DNA from: Clostridiales bacterium
GTDB lineage: Bacteria > Bacillota > Clostridia > Peptostreptococcales > Acidaminobacteraceae
DNA length: 63,306 nt
Assembly: GCA_030446305.1 (NCBI GenBank)
Contig: JASUSA010000011.1
Span: 1 to 63,306 of the forward strand
Direction of reading: 5' to 3'
Part shown: positions 1 to 9,442 of the stretch, piece by piece
Layout: each line of letters begins with the position of its first letter
Position numbering within the stretch: the stretch's first letter is position 1
Made by a program: the position numbers and the translations under genes
Notes under the pieces: generated by a model
The model's database searches: none
What the model was told of the DNA's origin: nothing
The model's input: the letters and a program-made list of their open reading frames with translations, nothing else

Positions 1-47
1 ATAAGGCAGATGTGATCTTGCCACTGGAAATACTAGCATTCTCTTAG
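1..47 (+). CDS. possible C-terminal tail of an upstream gene (partial)
   Basis: An open frame from base 3 encodes about 14 residues (KADVILPLEILAFS) and stops with TAG at 45-47, about 50 bases before the next start codon. The next genes match a flagellar-chaperone/hpf/secA arrangement, so an upstream flagellar gene is expected here. The visible piece is too short to identify and could be chance. Confidence 0.22.
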   Translation, partial: KADVILPLEILAFS

Positions 48-98
48 TCGTGTCGTATATATGAGAAAAATCGTTAAAATCGTGTGCGGAGGCAGAAC

Positions 99-524
99 AT
101 GTCAATTGATGTGCTGGAAGAGGCGCTTTTACAAAAAATCGCATTATTGGAGGCGGTCATAAAGGATGTGCACCAAGTGATTAAAGCATACGCCGCAGGT
201 GAGGATGCCGATGCATTGGTAATACAGGTTGAAACCATTAAGGCAAACCGCAAGCAAGTTTACCGGCTGGATCTTGTCTTTCTGACGGCATATGAGCGCT
301 TTTTAAAATCCGCTTCGGTAGACGCACCTGAGAAATTGCCAAAAGAGGCAAGGGCGCAGTTTAAAAAGGTACAGCAGTATATTGTACATATTCAAGATTT
401 AGCGGCTATCTTTTCATCACTGGAGGCGTCATATGATGCGGCAGCTGAAGGCATTCAAAAGGCAGTTGCGCAGCAGCGAAAATTTAAAAGTGCTCAAAAG
501 GCCTATCGGCATAAGCAGGGCTGA
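99..524 (+). CDS. small helical protein in the fliT position, possible flagellar export chaperone
   Basis: The gene encodes 141 residues. The ATG at 99 is chosen because a GGAGG box at 88-92 sits just upstream; an in-frame GTG at 84 lies before that box. The product is soluble, mostly alpha-helical by composition, with a heptad-like leucine/isoleucine N-terminus, a central charged part and a basic C-terminus rich in Lys, Gln and Ala. It has no signal peptide or membrane segment. In Bacillus the gene just before hpf-secA-prfB is the end of the fliD-fliS-fliT cluster, and FliT/FlgN-type chaperones have this size and helical character. The flagellar role is therefore inferred from position and general appearance only; I see no diagnostic motif. 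Confidence 0.55.
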   Translation: MSIDVLEEALLQKIALLEAVIKDVHQVIKAYAAGEDADALVIQVETIKANRKQVYRLDLVFLTAYERFLKSASVDAPEKLPKEARAQFKKVQQYIVHIQDLAAIFSSLEASYDAAAEGIQKAVAQQRKFKSAQKAYRHKQG

Positions 525-605
525 TGGAAGTTGACATAGAGGTTACGAATACAAGGGGCTTTAAGCACGGTGCTTCATAAATTGTTTACAAAACCGCCAA
601 TAAAT

Positions 606-638
606 TTGATGTTATGTCCTCTCGCTTTCGGGTATAAT
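606..638 (+). promoter_or_regulatory. candidate promoter for hpf
   Basis: A perfect TATAAT lies at 633-638, 31 bases before the hpf start. No good -35 box is found at 17-bp spacing; TTGATG at 606-611 is 21 bp away. The -10 element is clear, the rest is weak, so an alternative sigma factor or activator is possible. Confidence 0.45.
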
Positions 639-668
639 GCTAATATCAATTTATAAGGGGATGAGTTT

Positions 669-1199
669 ATGAAAGTAATCGTGACAGGAAGAAATTTAGT
701 AATAACCGACGCAATAAGAAAACAAGTTACCGACAAGCTCAACAAATTCGATAAGTACTTTAAAAGCGATGTCGAGGCCCACGCTACTTTTACCACTCAA
801 AAAAACAAACATATCGTAGAAGTAACCATACCGCTGAAAAATGGGACGATGTTTAGAGCTGAGAGTTCAACAGACGATATGTACGGCTCAATTGATGAAG
901 CCATTGATAAAATTGCAAGACAGATGAAAAAGCATAAAACGAAAATTGAAAGACGCTTTAAAGGGCATGAGTCCATTAAATTTGAGTCAATTCCAGAAGA
1001 TAAAGACTTCAAGGATGAAGCTTCTATCGTCAAGACGAAACGTTTTCCGGTAAAGCCAATGGTTCCGGAAGAAGCGGTTCTCCAAATGGAATTGCTCGGC
1101 CATGATTTTTTCGTATTCCTCAACGGTGATACGGAAGAGGTCAATGTGGTTTACAGACGAAAAGATGGCGATTACGGGCTAATTGAACCATACCTGTAA
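669..1199 (+). CDS. hpf: ribosome hibernation promoting factor, long form
   Basis: The gene encodes 176 residues, the usual length of long HPF (YvyD type). Residues 1 to about 100 form the ribosome-binding S30AE/RaiA fold, with the typical start MKVIVTGRNL and several basic residues. Residues about 120-176 form the C-terminal domain (KRFPVKPM, then HDFFVFLN and a YRRKDGDYG block) that dimerises two factors and joins 70S ribosomes into inactive 100S dimers in stationary phase. A GGGG stretch lies about 8 bases upstream of the ATG. The gene has its own -10 element and is followed by a terminator. Its place upstream of secA matches Bacillus. Identification is secure. Confidence 0.95.
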   Translation: MKVIVTGRNLVITDAIRKQVTDKLNKFDKYFKSDVEAHATFTTQKNKHIVEVTIPLKNGTMFRAESSTDDMYGSIDEAIDKIARQMKKHKTKIERRFKGHESIKFESIPEDKDFKDEASIVKTKRFPVKPMVPEEAVLQMELLGHDFFVFLNGDTEEVNVVYRRKDGDYGLIEPYL

Positions 1200-1272
1200 G
1201 GCATAAAGCATTTGTCTCAAATCAGGTATTTTAAAAAACGGTAAATTAAGAATTGAATATGGATTGAATCAT

Positions 1273-1302
1273 AAGAGCAGGTGCAGATGCGCCTGCTCTT
1301 TT
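1273..1302 (+). terminator. Rho-independent terminator of hpf
   Basis: The arms AAGAGCAGG (1273-1281) and CCTGCTCTT (1292-1300) form a 9-bp stem followed by a short T run, about 75 bases after the hpf stop codon. Confidence 0.8.
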
Positions 1303-1414
1303 AGGTGCGATTTTTCGCATCGCATGGGAATAATGTATGACAGGAGAGATCGCTTTTTATTCCCCCATAAGACAGCAATTGGTCAAGTGCTGTGAACTGT
1401 GGTTCAACATATTG

Positions 1415-1753
1415 TCACAATCGTTCGTTTTCAAACATTGCGTCTGCAATGTTAAGGATATTTTTCAGAAAGTCATCGCTGACAGTGTCACATAACGTAT
1501 ATGCTCTGGCATTGAGATCAACAGACCGGATATGTTCCGTTAATATAAATCCTTTAATCGCCAAGTTGTCTTCAATTTTGATGTGAAGCGGAAAGCCGTT
1601 ATCTGAACTTGAAATCGGTGCAACAATTGCAAAACCATTTGTATAGTGGATGAATTTCGAATTGCTTAATACAAGTGCCGGACGGCGCCCGCTCTGTTCG
1701 GAACCACGTGTTGGGGAGAAATTTAACCAAATAATATCACCTTGTTTTACCAT
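1415..1753 (-). CDS. mazF: MazF/PemK-family toxin endoribonuclease
   Basis: The gene encodes 112 residues, the normal MazF length. The N-terminus (VKQGDIIWLNF, then SEQSGRRPALVLSN) carries the conserved core of the MazF/PemK fold: the Gly-Asp-Ile strand, the Arg-Pro-Ala-Leu-Val strand, and Arg and Ser residues that contribute to RNA binding and cleavage. A second core strand is FAIVAPISS. The family cleaves single-stranded mRNA at short motifs and arrests growth when free of its antitoxin. The start overlaps the end of mazE by 7 bases, so translation is coupled. The pair points against the surrounding plus-strand genes and forms a self-contained module between hpf and the DUF5317 gene. It appears intact. 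Confidence 0.93.
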   Translation of the reverse strand: MVKQGDIIWLNFSPTRGSEQSGRRPALVLSNSKFIHYTNGFAIVAPISSSDNGFPLHIKIEDNLAIKGFILTEHIRSVDLNARAYTLCDTVSDDFLKNILNIADAMFENERL

Positions 1754-1986
1754 ATCTCACGCCCCAGGGATTTACCCCAGTCAATTTCAGTTGGTTTATA
1801 ATTACCTGTGTAGTCACTGAATAGGGTATCAATAGACATGGTTTTCTTCACTTTGGAAAGAATCAACTTATCTTCTTCAATCTCTACATTGAGTTCATCA
1901 TTTTCGCAAAGATTTAAAGCTTCTAAAATATCCTTTTTTAATATGATGCCTTTGCTGTTTCCCATTTTTTTTATGATAATAGACAT
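1747..1986 (-). CDS. mazE: MazE-type antitoxin with AbrB/SpoVT-like fold
   Basis: The gene encodes 79 residues. The first 45 residues (start MSIIIKKMGNSKGIIL) match the swapped-hairpin SpoVT/AbrB DNA-binding domain of MazE antitoxins. The remaining acidic and aromatic tail (DTLFSDYTGNY, then EIDWGKSLGREIW) is of the type that wraps around and inhibits the MazF dimer. A GGAGAT ribosome binding site lies 8 to 10 bases upstream. The promoter region carries a near-perfect palindrome right after the -10 box, suggesting autorepression by the MazEF complex. It is the first gene of the two-gene operon. Confidence 0.92.
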   Translation of the reverse strand: MSIIIKKMGNSKGIILKKDILEALNLCENDELNVEIEEDKLILSKVKKTMSIDTLFSDYTGNYKPTEIDWGKSLGREIW

Positions 1987-2002
1987 ACATCGATCTCCTT
2001 TC

Positions 2003-2028
2003 GTACATACATGTATATACTTATTATA
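2003..2028 (-). promoter_or_regulatory. mazEF promoter and palindromic operator
   Basis: On the minus strand an extended -10 element (TGGTATAAT; core at 2023-2028) is followed directly by an 18-bp imperfect palindrome at 2003-2020 (GTACATACATGTATATAC on the plus strand; 8 of 9 pairs match). Its place at the expected transcription start fits an operator for the toxin-antitoxin complex. The regulatory role is inferred. Confidence 0.6.
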
Positions 2029-2243
2029 CCATGAAAAAGCTCACACGGTATCTATTTTTCATCATATTTCGCAAAGAAAATGATAATCCTCAGGTACGAT
2101 GTGGGTTATCATCATGTGAAATGAAGTGAGACGTATTTATCAAATGGAATGGTACGCAATGATGCTTATTTATGATAAAATATAACGGAGTACTATCTGG
2201 TAGAAGATTTTAATGTTGTGTGCATAAGGGAAGGGAGCACTAC

Positions 2244-2834
2244 ATGATTATAGAGGCAATTCTCATTGGTTTTTTACTCGGTTTCTTTCGCAATGGACGG
2301 CTGAATAATTTTGCGGATATGCGCTTTAAGGGAAGCATACTCATTATACTGAGCTTTTTTGTCTATATTTCACCGTTTGCACTGCAAATCATGCAGATTG
2401 ATATGCCGATGCCGCAGATCTTGCCATTTGCGGCAGGGATGATCGCGATGGCTGTTGCACTTGTCAACCATGAAAAGGGTGGTGTCAAGCTCATTATGTT
2501 TGGCGGCGCCATTAATCTGCTCATTATGGGGATGAATCATTTTCGCATGCCGGTGCCGATTTCGCGAATGGTGGATTCGGGGATGGCAAGTCTGGCAGAG
2601 TCCGTTGGCGCAGGCAGTGTGATAAACTATATGGATATGGCAAACGCAAACTCTTTGGCGCCGTATCTCGGCAAGATTATCGTTATGCCGGCGTGGTATC
2701 CGCTAAACCGTCTGATCAGCGTTGGCGACATTATTATGAGTATTGGCATCATTCTGCTGGTACAGGGTGAAATGATGATGTTTTCATCAAAGCGCGGCGC
2801 TATGGTTACTTTTCAATACCATATGAATAAATAG
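2244..2834 (+). CDS. DUF5317-family integral membrane protein
   Basis: The gene encodes 196 residues from the ATG at 2244, chosen because AAGGGAAGGGAG lies just upstream; an in-frame GTG at 2220 precedes that site. About five hydrophobic segments are visible: near 1-18, 25-45, 55-75, 85-105 and 165-190. The opening segment (IIEAILIGFLLGFFRNGRL) is like the DUF5317 proteins common in Clostridia. The family has no known biochemical function. The C-terminal segment ends in a GDIIMSIGIILLVQGEM helix followed by a basic tail. It stands alone between mazEF and secA and has a terminator-like hairpin after it. Membrane location is clear; function is unknown. Confidence 0.78.
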   Translation: MIIEAILIGFLLGFFRNGRLNNFADMRFKGSILIILSFFVYISPFALQIMQIDMPMPQILPFAAGMIAMAVALVNHEKGGVKLIMFGGAINLLIMGMNHFRMPVPISRMVDSGMASLAESVGAGSVINYMDMANANSLAPYLGKIIVMPAWYPLNRLISVGDIIMSIGIILLVQGEMMMFSSKRGAMVTFQYHMNK

Positions 2835-2873
2835 TGAAGATTCGTTTTGATAGACGATTTAAATCACATGCAT

Positions 2874-2920
2874 AATCAGCCCGTCGCCTCGTACGGCAAC
2901 CTTAAGGCTGATTTTGCTTT
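2874..2920 (+). terminator. terminator-like hairpin before secA
   Basis: AATCAGCC (2874-2881) and GGCTGATT (2906-2913) can form an 8-bp stem with a 24-base loop containing a further CGTACG-type palindrome. A T-rich stretch follows. It probably ends the DUF5317 transcript. Confidence 0.5.
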
Positions 2921-2967
2921 GTGAAACATTGATTTACAATTTGTTTGAAAATTATCAAATAAGAGTG

Positions 2968-2976
2968 TGATATAAT
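2968..2976 (+). promoter_or_regulatory. extended -10 promoter of secA
   Basis: TGATATAAT at 2968-2976 is a consensus extended -10 element, 55 bases before the secA start. TTGAAA at 2945-2950 is a possible -35 box but sits 20 bp away, so the extended -10 probably dominates. Confidence 0.55.
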
Positions 2977-3031
2977 ATGAATTAGAGCAAAATTCAGAAA
3001 AATCACTTCAACTGAAAGGATGTTATAGATT

Positions 3032-5779
3032 ATGAGTCTGCTTAAACTCGTCTTTGGAGATCTTAACGAAAAAGAAGTTAAAAAAATCAGTAAGCGCGTC
3101 GATGCGATTGAAGCCTTGGAGCCCAAATATCAGGCCATGGATGAACAGACGCTGAAAGCACAGACACAGGTATTAAAGGATCGCCTCCAAAACGGTGAAA
3201 CACTTGATGATATTTTATACGACGCCTTTGCCGTCGTTAGAGAAGCAGCGAAACGCGTATTAGGTCTCAGAGCGTTTAAAGTGCAGCTGCTCGGTGGTAT
3301 TGTCCTGCATCAGGGACGTATTGCAGAGATGAAAACCGGTGAAGGTAAAACCCTTGTCGCCACACTTCCCGTATACCTCAATGCCCTTGAGGGCAAAGGT
3401 GTTCACGTTGTAACAGTCAATGACTATTTGGCACAGCGCGACATGGCTTGGATGGGAAAAGTTTACCGCTATCTGGGATTGACAGTAGGCTGTGTCGTTC
3501 ACGGTGTTGAAGGCGAAGAACGTAAAAATGCCTATTTGGCAGATGTTACTTACGGAACCAACAACGAGTTCGGTTTTGACTACCTGCGCGATAACATGGT
3601 GATGAATCAAGAGCGTTTAATGCAGCGACCACTGAATTTCGGGATTGTCGATGAGGTCGACAGTATTCTCGTCGATGAAGCGAGAACGCCGCTGATTATT
3701 TCCGGCGAAAGCGCTAAATCGACGGATATGTACCGCATAGCTGACATGTTTGCCAAAACGCTCAATGCAGAAGAAGATTTTGTAACCGATGAAAAAGCGA
3801 AGACCATCAACTTGACAGATGGTTTAGTGGTCGATAAATACGGTCAGCAGGAAGAGGGCAGTGAAAATCGAAATGGGGTTGCCAAGGCAGAAAAATATTT
3901 TGGCCTCGATAACCTGTCCGATCCTAAAAACATGGAATACCTGCATCATATCAATCAGGCGATTCGCGCGCGTTTCCTCATGAGACGTGATGTTGACTAC
4001 ATCGTTAAAGACGGCGAAGTGATTATCGTCGATGAATTTACAGGTCGTCTCATGTACGGCAGGCGCTATTCAAATGGTTTGCACCAGGCAATTGAAGCCA
4101 AAGAGGGCATCGAAGTTCGAAAAGAATCCCAGACATTGGCGACGATTACACTGCAAAACTATTTCAGAATGTATAAAAAACTTGCCGGTATGACGGGTAC
4201 TGCCAAAACGGAAGAAGAAGAGTTTCGCCATATATACAATATGGACGTTGTCGTGGTGCCAACCAATCGCCCAATCCAAAGACAGGATTTGGATGATGGG
4301 ATCTACAAGAATCTCAAAGGCAAATTCAATGCCGTTATAGCAGATATTGAAGCCAAGCACAGTGAAGGGCGTCCGGTTCTCGTGGGCACCATCAGCATCG
4401 AAACATCTGAATACATCGCGGGTCTCTTGAAAAAAAGAGGCATTCGTCATGAAGTGCTCAATGCAAAACAGCATGAACGCGAAGCCGAAATTGTCGCTCA
4501 GGCAGGTCGAATGGGTGCCGTGACCATTGCGACCAATATGGCGGGCCGTGGTACAGATATTATGCTCGGCGGTAATCCTGAGTTCATGGCAAAACACGAA
4601 TTAATCAAAAAAGGCTATGACGAATTTGTCGTCAACAGTGTGACAAGTCCTGTTCTGCCGGATGTTCCGGATATTGAAGAGGCCAAGGCACTCTATGATG
4701 AACTCTATGCCAAATTTAAAGTGACCACAGATGAAGAGAGCGACAAGGTAAAAGCTGCTGGCGGCCTTCATATTATCGGCACGGAACGCCATGAGTCAAG
4801 ACGTATTGACAACCAGCTGCGCGGTCGTGCCGGCCGTCAGGGAGACCCGGGTTCATCTCAGTTTTACATTTCCTTTGAAGATGACCTCATGAGGCTCTTC
4901 GTCAGCGACCGTGCGAAATCCATTGTCGAATCGCTCGGTATGGAAGAAGACATGCAGCTTGAAAACAAGATGCTCTCCAAAGCGATTGAAAATGCGCAGA
5001 AAAAGGTAGAAGGCCGTAACTTTGGTATTCGTAAACACGTCCTGCAATATGATGACGTTATGAACAAACAGCGTGAAATCATCTATGGTGAGCGCAACAG
5101 GGTGCTCCACGGTGACAATATCAAAGACAATATTGTCAGTATGATTGATAAAGTCATTGAACGTGCGATCCCAATGTATACAGACGGTTATAAATACCCT
5201 GAAGAATGGGATCTCGAAGGACTCTTTACGTACTTGGCGGCAATTTTCCTGCCAAAAGGTGACGTTGTCATCGATAATATCGAAACAATGACAGTAGAAA
5301 AGCTCCATGAAATACTTTCTGAAAAAGCACATGAACTCTATGCTGTGAAAGAAACGGAAATTGGCCCTGAACGCATGCGTGAAGTGGAACGCGCTATCCT
5401 GCTCAGAGTTGTCGATATGCACTGGATTGATCACATTGACGCCATGGACGACTTAAAGCAGGGGATTGGCCTCAGGGCAATCGGCCAGCAAGATCCGGTC
5501 ATCGCGTATAAGATGGAAGGCTTTGAAATGTTTGACGAAATGATTGCCAACATTCAGCAGGAAACCATCAAAGCACTTTTCCATGCAACACTTCAAACGG
5601 ATACCGAACGTAAACGCGTTGCTGTTATTACAGGGACTTCTGGTGGTGACCAATCGCAGTCAGGCGGCAAAAAACCGTTTAAAGCAGATAAAAAAGTGGG
5701 CAGAAATGATCCTTGTCCATGTGGCAGTGGCAAGAAGTATAAGAAATGTCACGGCATGTATCCAGACGCTAACGAATAA
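3032..5779 (+). CDS. secA: preprotein translocase ATPase SecA
   Basis: The gene encodes 915 residues, somewhat longer than the ~840 of Bacillus SecA and close to the E. coli length. The Walker A box MKTGEGKT is at about residues 100-107. The DEVD helicase motif II ([15 protein letters not shown]) lies near residue 210, and helicase motifs such as [10 protein letters not shown] and [11 protein letters not shown] lie in the second nucleotide-binding domain. The C-terminal zinc-binding SEC-C tail ([19 protein letters not shown]) at about 893-911 binds SecB or ribosomes in other bacteria. SecA drives export of unfolded proteins through SecYEG. An AAAGGA site precedes the ATG. The gene has its own promoter and terminator and is followed by prfB as in Bacillus. 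Confidence 0.98.
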   Translation: MSLLKLVFGDLNEKEVKKISKRVDAIEALEPKYQAMDEQTLKAQTQVLKDRLQNGETLDDILYDAFAVVREAAKRVLGLRAFKVQLLGGIVLHQGRIAEMKTGEGKTLVATLPVYLNALEGKGVHVVTVNDYLAQRDMAWMGKVYRYLGLTVGCVVHGVEGEERKNAYLADVTYGTNNEFGFDYLRDNMVMNQERLMQRPLNFGIVDEVDSILVDEARTPLIISGESAKSTDMYRIADMFAKTLNAEEDFVTDEKAKTINLTDGLVVDKYGQQEEGSENRNGVAKAEKYFGLDNLSDPKNMEYLHHINQAIRARFLMRRDVDYIVKDGEVIIVDEFTGRLMYGRRYSNGLHQAIEAKEGIEVRKESQTLATITLQNYFRMYKKLAGMTGTAKTEEEEFRHIYNMDVVVVPTNRPIQRQDLDDGIYKNLKGKFNAVIADIEAKHSEGRPVLVGTISIETSEYIAGLLKKRGIRHEVLNAKQHEREAEIVAQAGRMGAVTIATNMAGRGTDIMLGGNPEFMAKHELIKKGYDEFVVNSVTSPVLPDVPDIEEAKALYDELYAKFKVTTDEESDKVKAAGGLHIIGTERHESRRIDNQLRGRAGRQGDPGSSQFYISFEDDLMRLFVSDRAKSIVESLGMEEDMQLENKMLSKAIENAQKKVEGRNFGIRKHVLQYDDVMNKQREIIYGERNRVLHGDNIKDNIVSMIDKVIERAIPMYTDGYKYPEEWDLEGLFTYLAAIFLPKGDVVIDNIETMTVEKLHEILSEKAHELYAVKETEIGPERMREVERAILLRVVDMHWIDHIDAMDDLKQGIGLRAIGQQDPVIAYKMEGFEMFDEMIANIQQETIKALFHATLQTDTERKRVAVITGTSGGDQSQSGGKKPFKADKKVGRNDPCPCGSGKKYKKCHGMYPDANE

Positions 5780-5785
5780 CAACAA

Positions 5786-5811
5786 AAGGTCAGCATGCTG
5801 ACCTTTTTTTT
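5786..5811 (+). terminator. Rho-independent terminator of secA
   Basis: A perfect 20-base palindrome at 5786-5805 (AAGGTCAG at its left end, CTGACCTT at its right) is followed by a run of T, 7 bases after the secA stop codon. Confidence 0.9.
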
Positions 5812-6030
5812 AGGCCATTCTAGGTCATTCGTTCAATTTTTCAAACCATTCGTTCAAAAATAGAGGCGGCTATCCTGAAACAAGCGATCATGACCACATA
5901 GAAACCACATTGAAACAACATTGAAGTAACCGTTAGTGAACATTCGTTAACAGGAAATTAATAACACATAACATATAACATATAACATGGTACAAGCAAC
6001 TTACCATAATTTTATCCATAAGGGGGCAAT

Positions 6031-7150
6031 ATGATTATATTGGAGCGGCTTTCCCGCGAGATCAAAACAATAAAGACGAAAATCGTCGAGCTCGAGGTGT
6101 CTCTTTGACATCGCTAAAATGAAGCGATACCTAGAGGAAATCGAATTTAAAATTGCGGCACCTGATTTTTGGGACGACAATGAAAAGGCACAGGTACTTT
6201 TAAAGCAGCAAAAGAGTTACACACAGGAAATTGCAAATTACCAAAATCTGTTTAACCAAGTTGAAGATCTTGAAGGCTTATGTGAAATGGCCATGATGGA
6301 TGAAGATGATTCCTTGGAACAAGAGCTTATGCAAACCTATGAGGCGATTTCCGAAACCTATGAAAGTCTTTATCTGAAAACCCTCTTAACGGGTGAATAC
6401 GATCATAACAATGCTATTATTGCCATCCATGCGGGTTCCGGTGGTACTGACGCACAGGACTGGGCGGAGATGCTGCTGAGAATGTACACGCGCTGGGCAG
6501 AACAGCACGATTATACGGTTAAGGTATTGGATTTGCAGGATGATACCACGGCGGGCATAAAAAGTGCGACACTGATGATTGAGGGTGTCAATGCCTATGG
6601 TTTCCTAAAATCAGAAAAGGGCGTGCACCGTATTGTACGTATTTCTCCCTTTGATGCCTCGGGCAAACGCCATACCTCTTTTGCATCACTGGACGTGATG
6701 CCGGAACTCGATGACAGTGTTGAAATTGACATCAATCCGGTGGACTTAAAAATTGATACCTACCGTTCATCCGGCGCTGGCGGACAGCACGTCAATACGA
6801 CGGATTCGGCTGTGCGCATCACCCACATGCCTACCGGTGTTGTCGTTCAGTGTCAAAATGAGCGCTCTCAGATTTCCAACAGGGCAACTGCGATGAAAAT
6901 GCTAATGGCCAAGCTCATTGAACTGAAAGAGCGCGAACAAAAAGATCGCGTTGAAGACCTTGCGGGTGATTATTCTCAGATTACGTGGGGCAGTCAAATA
7001 CGCTCATATGTTTTTCATCCGTATAACATGGTCAAAGACCACCGCACCGGCGCAGAAGTCGGAAATATTCAGGCTGTAATGGACGGCGATTTAGACTTGT
7101 TCATCGAAGCCTACTTGAAAGGAAGTCGAAAAGATGACACAGATCTATAG
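6031..7150 (+). CDS. prfB: peptide chain release factor 2, with programmed +1 frameshift
   Basis: Reading starts at the ATG at 6031 (AGGGGG just upstream), runs 25 codons to CTT at 6103-6105, meets TGA at 6106-6108, and must shift +1 to continue from GAC at 6107 to the TAG at 7148-7150. The joined protein has 372 residues, normal for RF2. With this joining the SPF anticodon-like motif falls at 205-207 and the catalytic GGQ motif at 250-252, the same numbers as E. coli RF2, which supports both the start and the shift. RF2 releases peptides at UGA and UAA; the UGA in its own reading frame makes synthesis self-limiting. The end overlaps tex by 17 bases. Confidence 0.96.
6094..6109 (+). other. 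programmed +1 frameshift site of prfB
   Basis: GAGGTG (6094-6099) acts as the internal Shine-Dalgarno-like element, then TCT, then the slippery CTT (6103-6105), the in-frame TGA (6106-6108) and C (6109). Spacing equals the classical AGGGGG-TAT-CTT-TGA-C signal. The internal element is weaker than the AGGGGG of other species. Confidence 0.93.
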
Positions 7151-9428
7151 CCAGCTTGCCGCTGAACTCCATTTAAGCTTAAAACAGGTTGAAGCCACTG
7201 TCGGTTTGATTGATGAAGGCAATACCATACCCTTTATCGCCAGATACCGCAAGGAAGTGACAGGCGGGATCAGCGATGAGGTACTGCGCGACTTTGATGA
7301 TCGCCTGAAATACCTCAGGGGACTTGAAACGCGAAAAGATGAAGTGATTAAAATCATTGACGAACAGGGAAAACTCACTGAAGCGCTTGAGGCTGAAATC
7401 AGAAAAGCAACGGTCTTGCAGCGCGTTGAAGACCTGTATCGACCTTATAAACAGAAAAAGAGCACACGTGCTTCAAAAGCCGTGGAAAGAGGCTTAGAGC
7501 CGCTTGCCGATATTATTTGGGAACAAACATGTGAGGTGGCAGATCTCGACGTAGTAGCGGCACCCTATATAAATGCAGAAAAAGGTGTTGAGACAACAGC
7601 TGATGCATGGGCAGGTGCCATGGATATTATAGCCGAGCGCATTTCAGATAATCCGGATCACCGCGAAGCGATTCGATCCCTGAATATGGCACACGGCGTT
7701 CTTTCGTCTGAGCACATTGAAGGTGTGGAAGACACTGTCTTCGAAATGTATTATGATTACAGCGAAGGCGTTTCCAAAGTAGCAAACCATCGAATCCTAG
7801 CGCTTAACCGCGGCGAAAAGGAAAAGGTGCTTCGCGTTAAGCTCATAAGCCCGGACGATCAAATTGTTGCATATTTGAAAGACGCCGTTATCACTTCGGA
7901 AAAAGCAACCACTTCAGAATACCTTCACCGTGCGGTGGAAGATGCCTACAAACGGCTAATCAGCCCATCTATTGAGCGAGAAGTGCGCAATAGTCTGACA
8001 GAGCGCGCTGAAGAAGAAGCAATTCAAGTATTTGGGAAGAATACAAAATCACTACTGCTCATCGCGCCTGTTAAGGATGTACGCATCCTCGCCATTGACC
8101 CGAGTTTTCGAACGGGCTGCAAGCTCGCCGTGCTTGATGAAACGGGAAAACTGCTGGAATATGCAACCGTGTATCCAAATGAACCGCAGAATAAAGTCGC
8201 TGAAGCGCAAAAGAAAATGCGAGCGCTCATTGAAAAATATGATGTCAACATTATTCCAATCGGCAATGGCACCGCTTCCAGAGAAACGGAAAAAGTCGTT
8301 GCTGACATGATTGCAGAAATGGATCGTGAAGTTTACTATACCATTGTCAGCGAAGCAGGGGCTTCTGTTTATTCAGCGTCAAAGCTCGCAACAGAAGAAT
8401 ACCCGGATATTGACGTCTCCATCAGAGGCGCGATTTCCATTGGCAGACGCCTACAGGATCCGCTTGCCGAATTGGTGAAGATCGATCCGAAGAGTATCGG
8501 CGTGGGTCAGTACCAGCATGACGTCAATCAAAAACGGCTGGAAGCCCAGCTTGGCAGTGTTGTTGAGGACTGTGTCAACAGCGTCGGTGTCGACCTCAAT
8601 ACGGCAACGCCTTCATTGCTCAGTTATGTATCCGGCATCAACGGGACACTGGCAAAGAACATCGTGGCCTATAGAGATGAAACCGGTAAATTTACGGCGC
8701 GCGCTGAACTTTTAAAAGTGAAGCGACTTGGTGACAAAGTGTTTGAACAGTGTGCAGGGTTCTTGCGCATTCCAAAAGGAACCCATCCACTCGACAACAC
8801 GGCGGTGCATCCGGAGAGCTATGATGCAACGATACAGCTATTAAAAACCCTCAACATCGACCTTGCGGCAATTGCAGAAGGCGGTGCGGCTAACATTGAG
8901 GAACGCATTGTTGAAATGGGTGAAGCACCGGCGCCGAAAGTGACGATCAAAGGGCGTCATCAGGGATTCGAAGCGCTAAAAGCACTTAAACAGCCTGAGC
9001 GCTCAGATGCGCAAGTTAGAGGCGCTCGCCTGAAAGACGGCTATGAAAAGCTGTCCAAAGCGTTGGGAATCGGCATACCATCTCTCCGCGATATTGTAGA
9101 AGAATTGAAAAAACCGGGGCGCGATCCTAGAGAAGATATGCCGAAACCTATTTTTAGGTCTGATGTCCTCAAAATGGAAGATTTAAGACCAGATATGGTT
9201 TTAACGGGAACCGTTAGAAATGTTGTCGACTTTGGTGCCTTTGTGGATATCGGTGTCAAACAGGATGGACTCGTGCACATTTCCGAGATCTGCGACCGTT
9301 TTATTAAACATCCAATGCAGGTACTCTCCGTTGGGGATACCGTAACGGTTAAAATTTTAAAAGTTGATCTGGTGAGACAAAAGATTTCCCTGACCATGAA
9401 AAATGTTGCTGAAGCGAAGCAATCATAA
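7134..9428 (+). CDS. tex: Tex-family RNA-binding transcription accessory protein
   Basis: The gene encodes 764 residues, slightly above the usual ~720. The N-terminal part has the Tex helix-turn-helix and YqgF-like RNase H fold (start of that core near VRILAIDPSFRTGCKLAV, about residue 318). Next come the helix-hairpin-helix region (NTATPSLLSYVSGI, about 485) and a C-terminal S1 RNA-binding domain (GTVRNVVDFGAFVDIGV, about 690-760). Tex binds nucleic acid and affects transcription and RNA turnover; its precise reaction is not settled. The start lies inside the end of prfB and has AAGGAAG upstream, so the two are probably cotranslated. Confidence 0.93.
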   Translation: MTQIYSQLAAELHLSLKQVEATVGLIDEGNTIPFIARYRKEVTGGISDEVLRDFDDRLKYLRGLETRKDEVIKIIDEQGKLTEALEAEIRKATVLQRVEDLYRPYKQKKSTRASKAVERGLEPLADIIWEQTCEVADLDVVAAPYINAEKGVETTADAWAGAMDIIAERISDNPDHREAIRSLNMAHGVLSSEHIEGVEDTVFEMYYDYSEGVSKVANHRILALNRGEKEKVLRVKLISPDDQIVAYLKDAVITSEKATTSEYLHRAVEDAYKRLISPSIEREVRNSLTERAEEEAIQVFGKNTKSLLLIAPVKDVRILAIDPSFRTGCKLAVLDETGKLLEYATVYPNEPQNKVAEAQKKMRALIEKYDVNIIPIGNGTASRETEKVVADMIAEMDREVYYTIVSEAGASVYSASKLATEEYPDIDVSIRGAISIGRRLQDPLAELVKIDPKSIGVGQYQHDVNQKRLEAQLGSVVEDCVNSVGVDLNTATPSLLSYVSGINGTLAKNIVAYRDETGKFTARAELLKVKRLGDKVFEQCAGFLRIPKGTHPLDNTAVHPESYDATIQLLKTLNIDLAAIAEGGAANIEERIVEMGEAPAPKVTIKGRHQGFEALKALKQPERSDAQVRGARLKDGYEKLSKALGIGIPSLRDIVEELKKPGRDPREDMPKPIFRSDVLKMEDLRPDMVLTGTVRNVVDFGAFVDIGVKQDGLVHISEICDRFIKHPMQVLSVGDTVTVKILKVDLVRQKISLTMKNVAEAKQS

Positions 9429-9442
9429 AGGAGGCTTGTACA

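Noticed and set aside
4853-5434. Long open frames on the minus strand inside secA
   Set aside because: They are antisense shadows of a gene with an unmistakable SecA product; their translations are Phe/His/Ile-rich without domain features and no ribosome binding sites support them.
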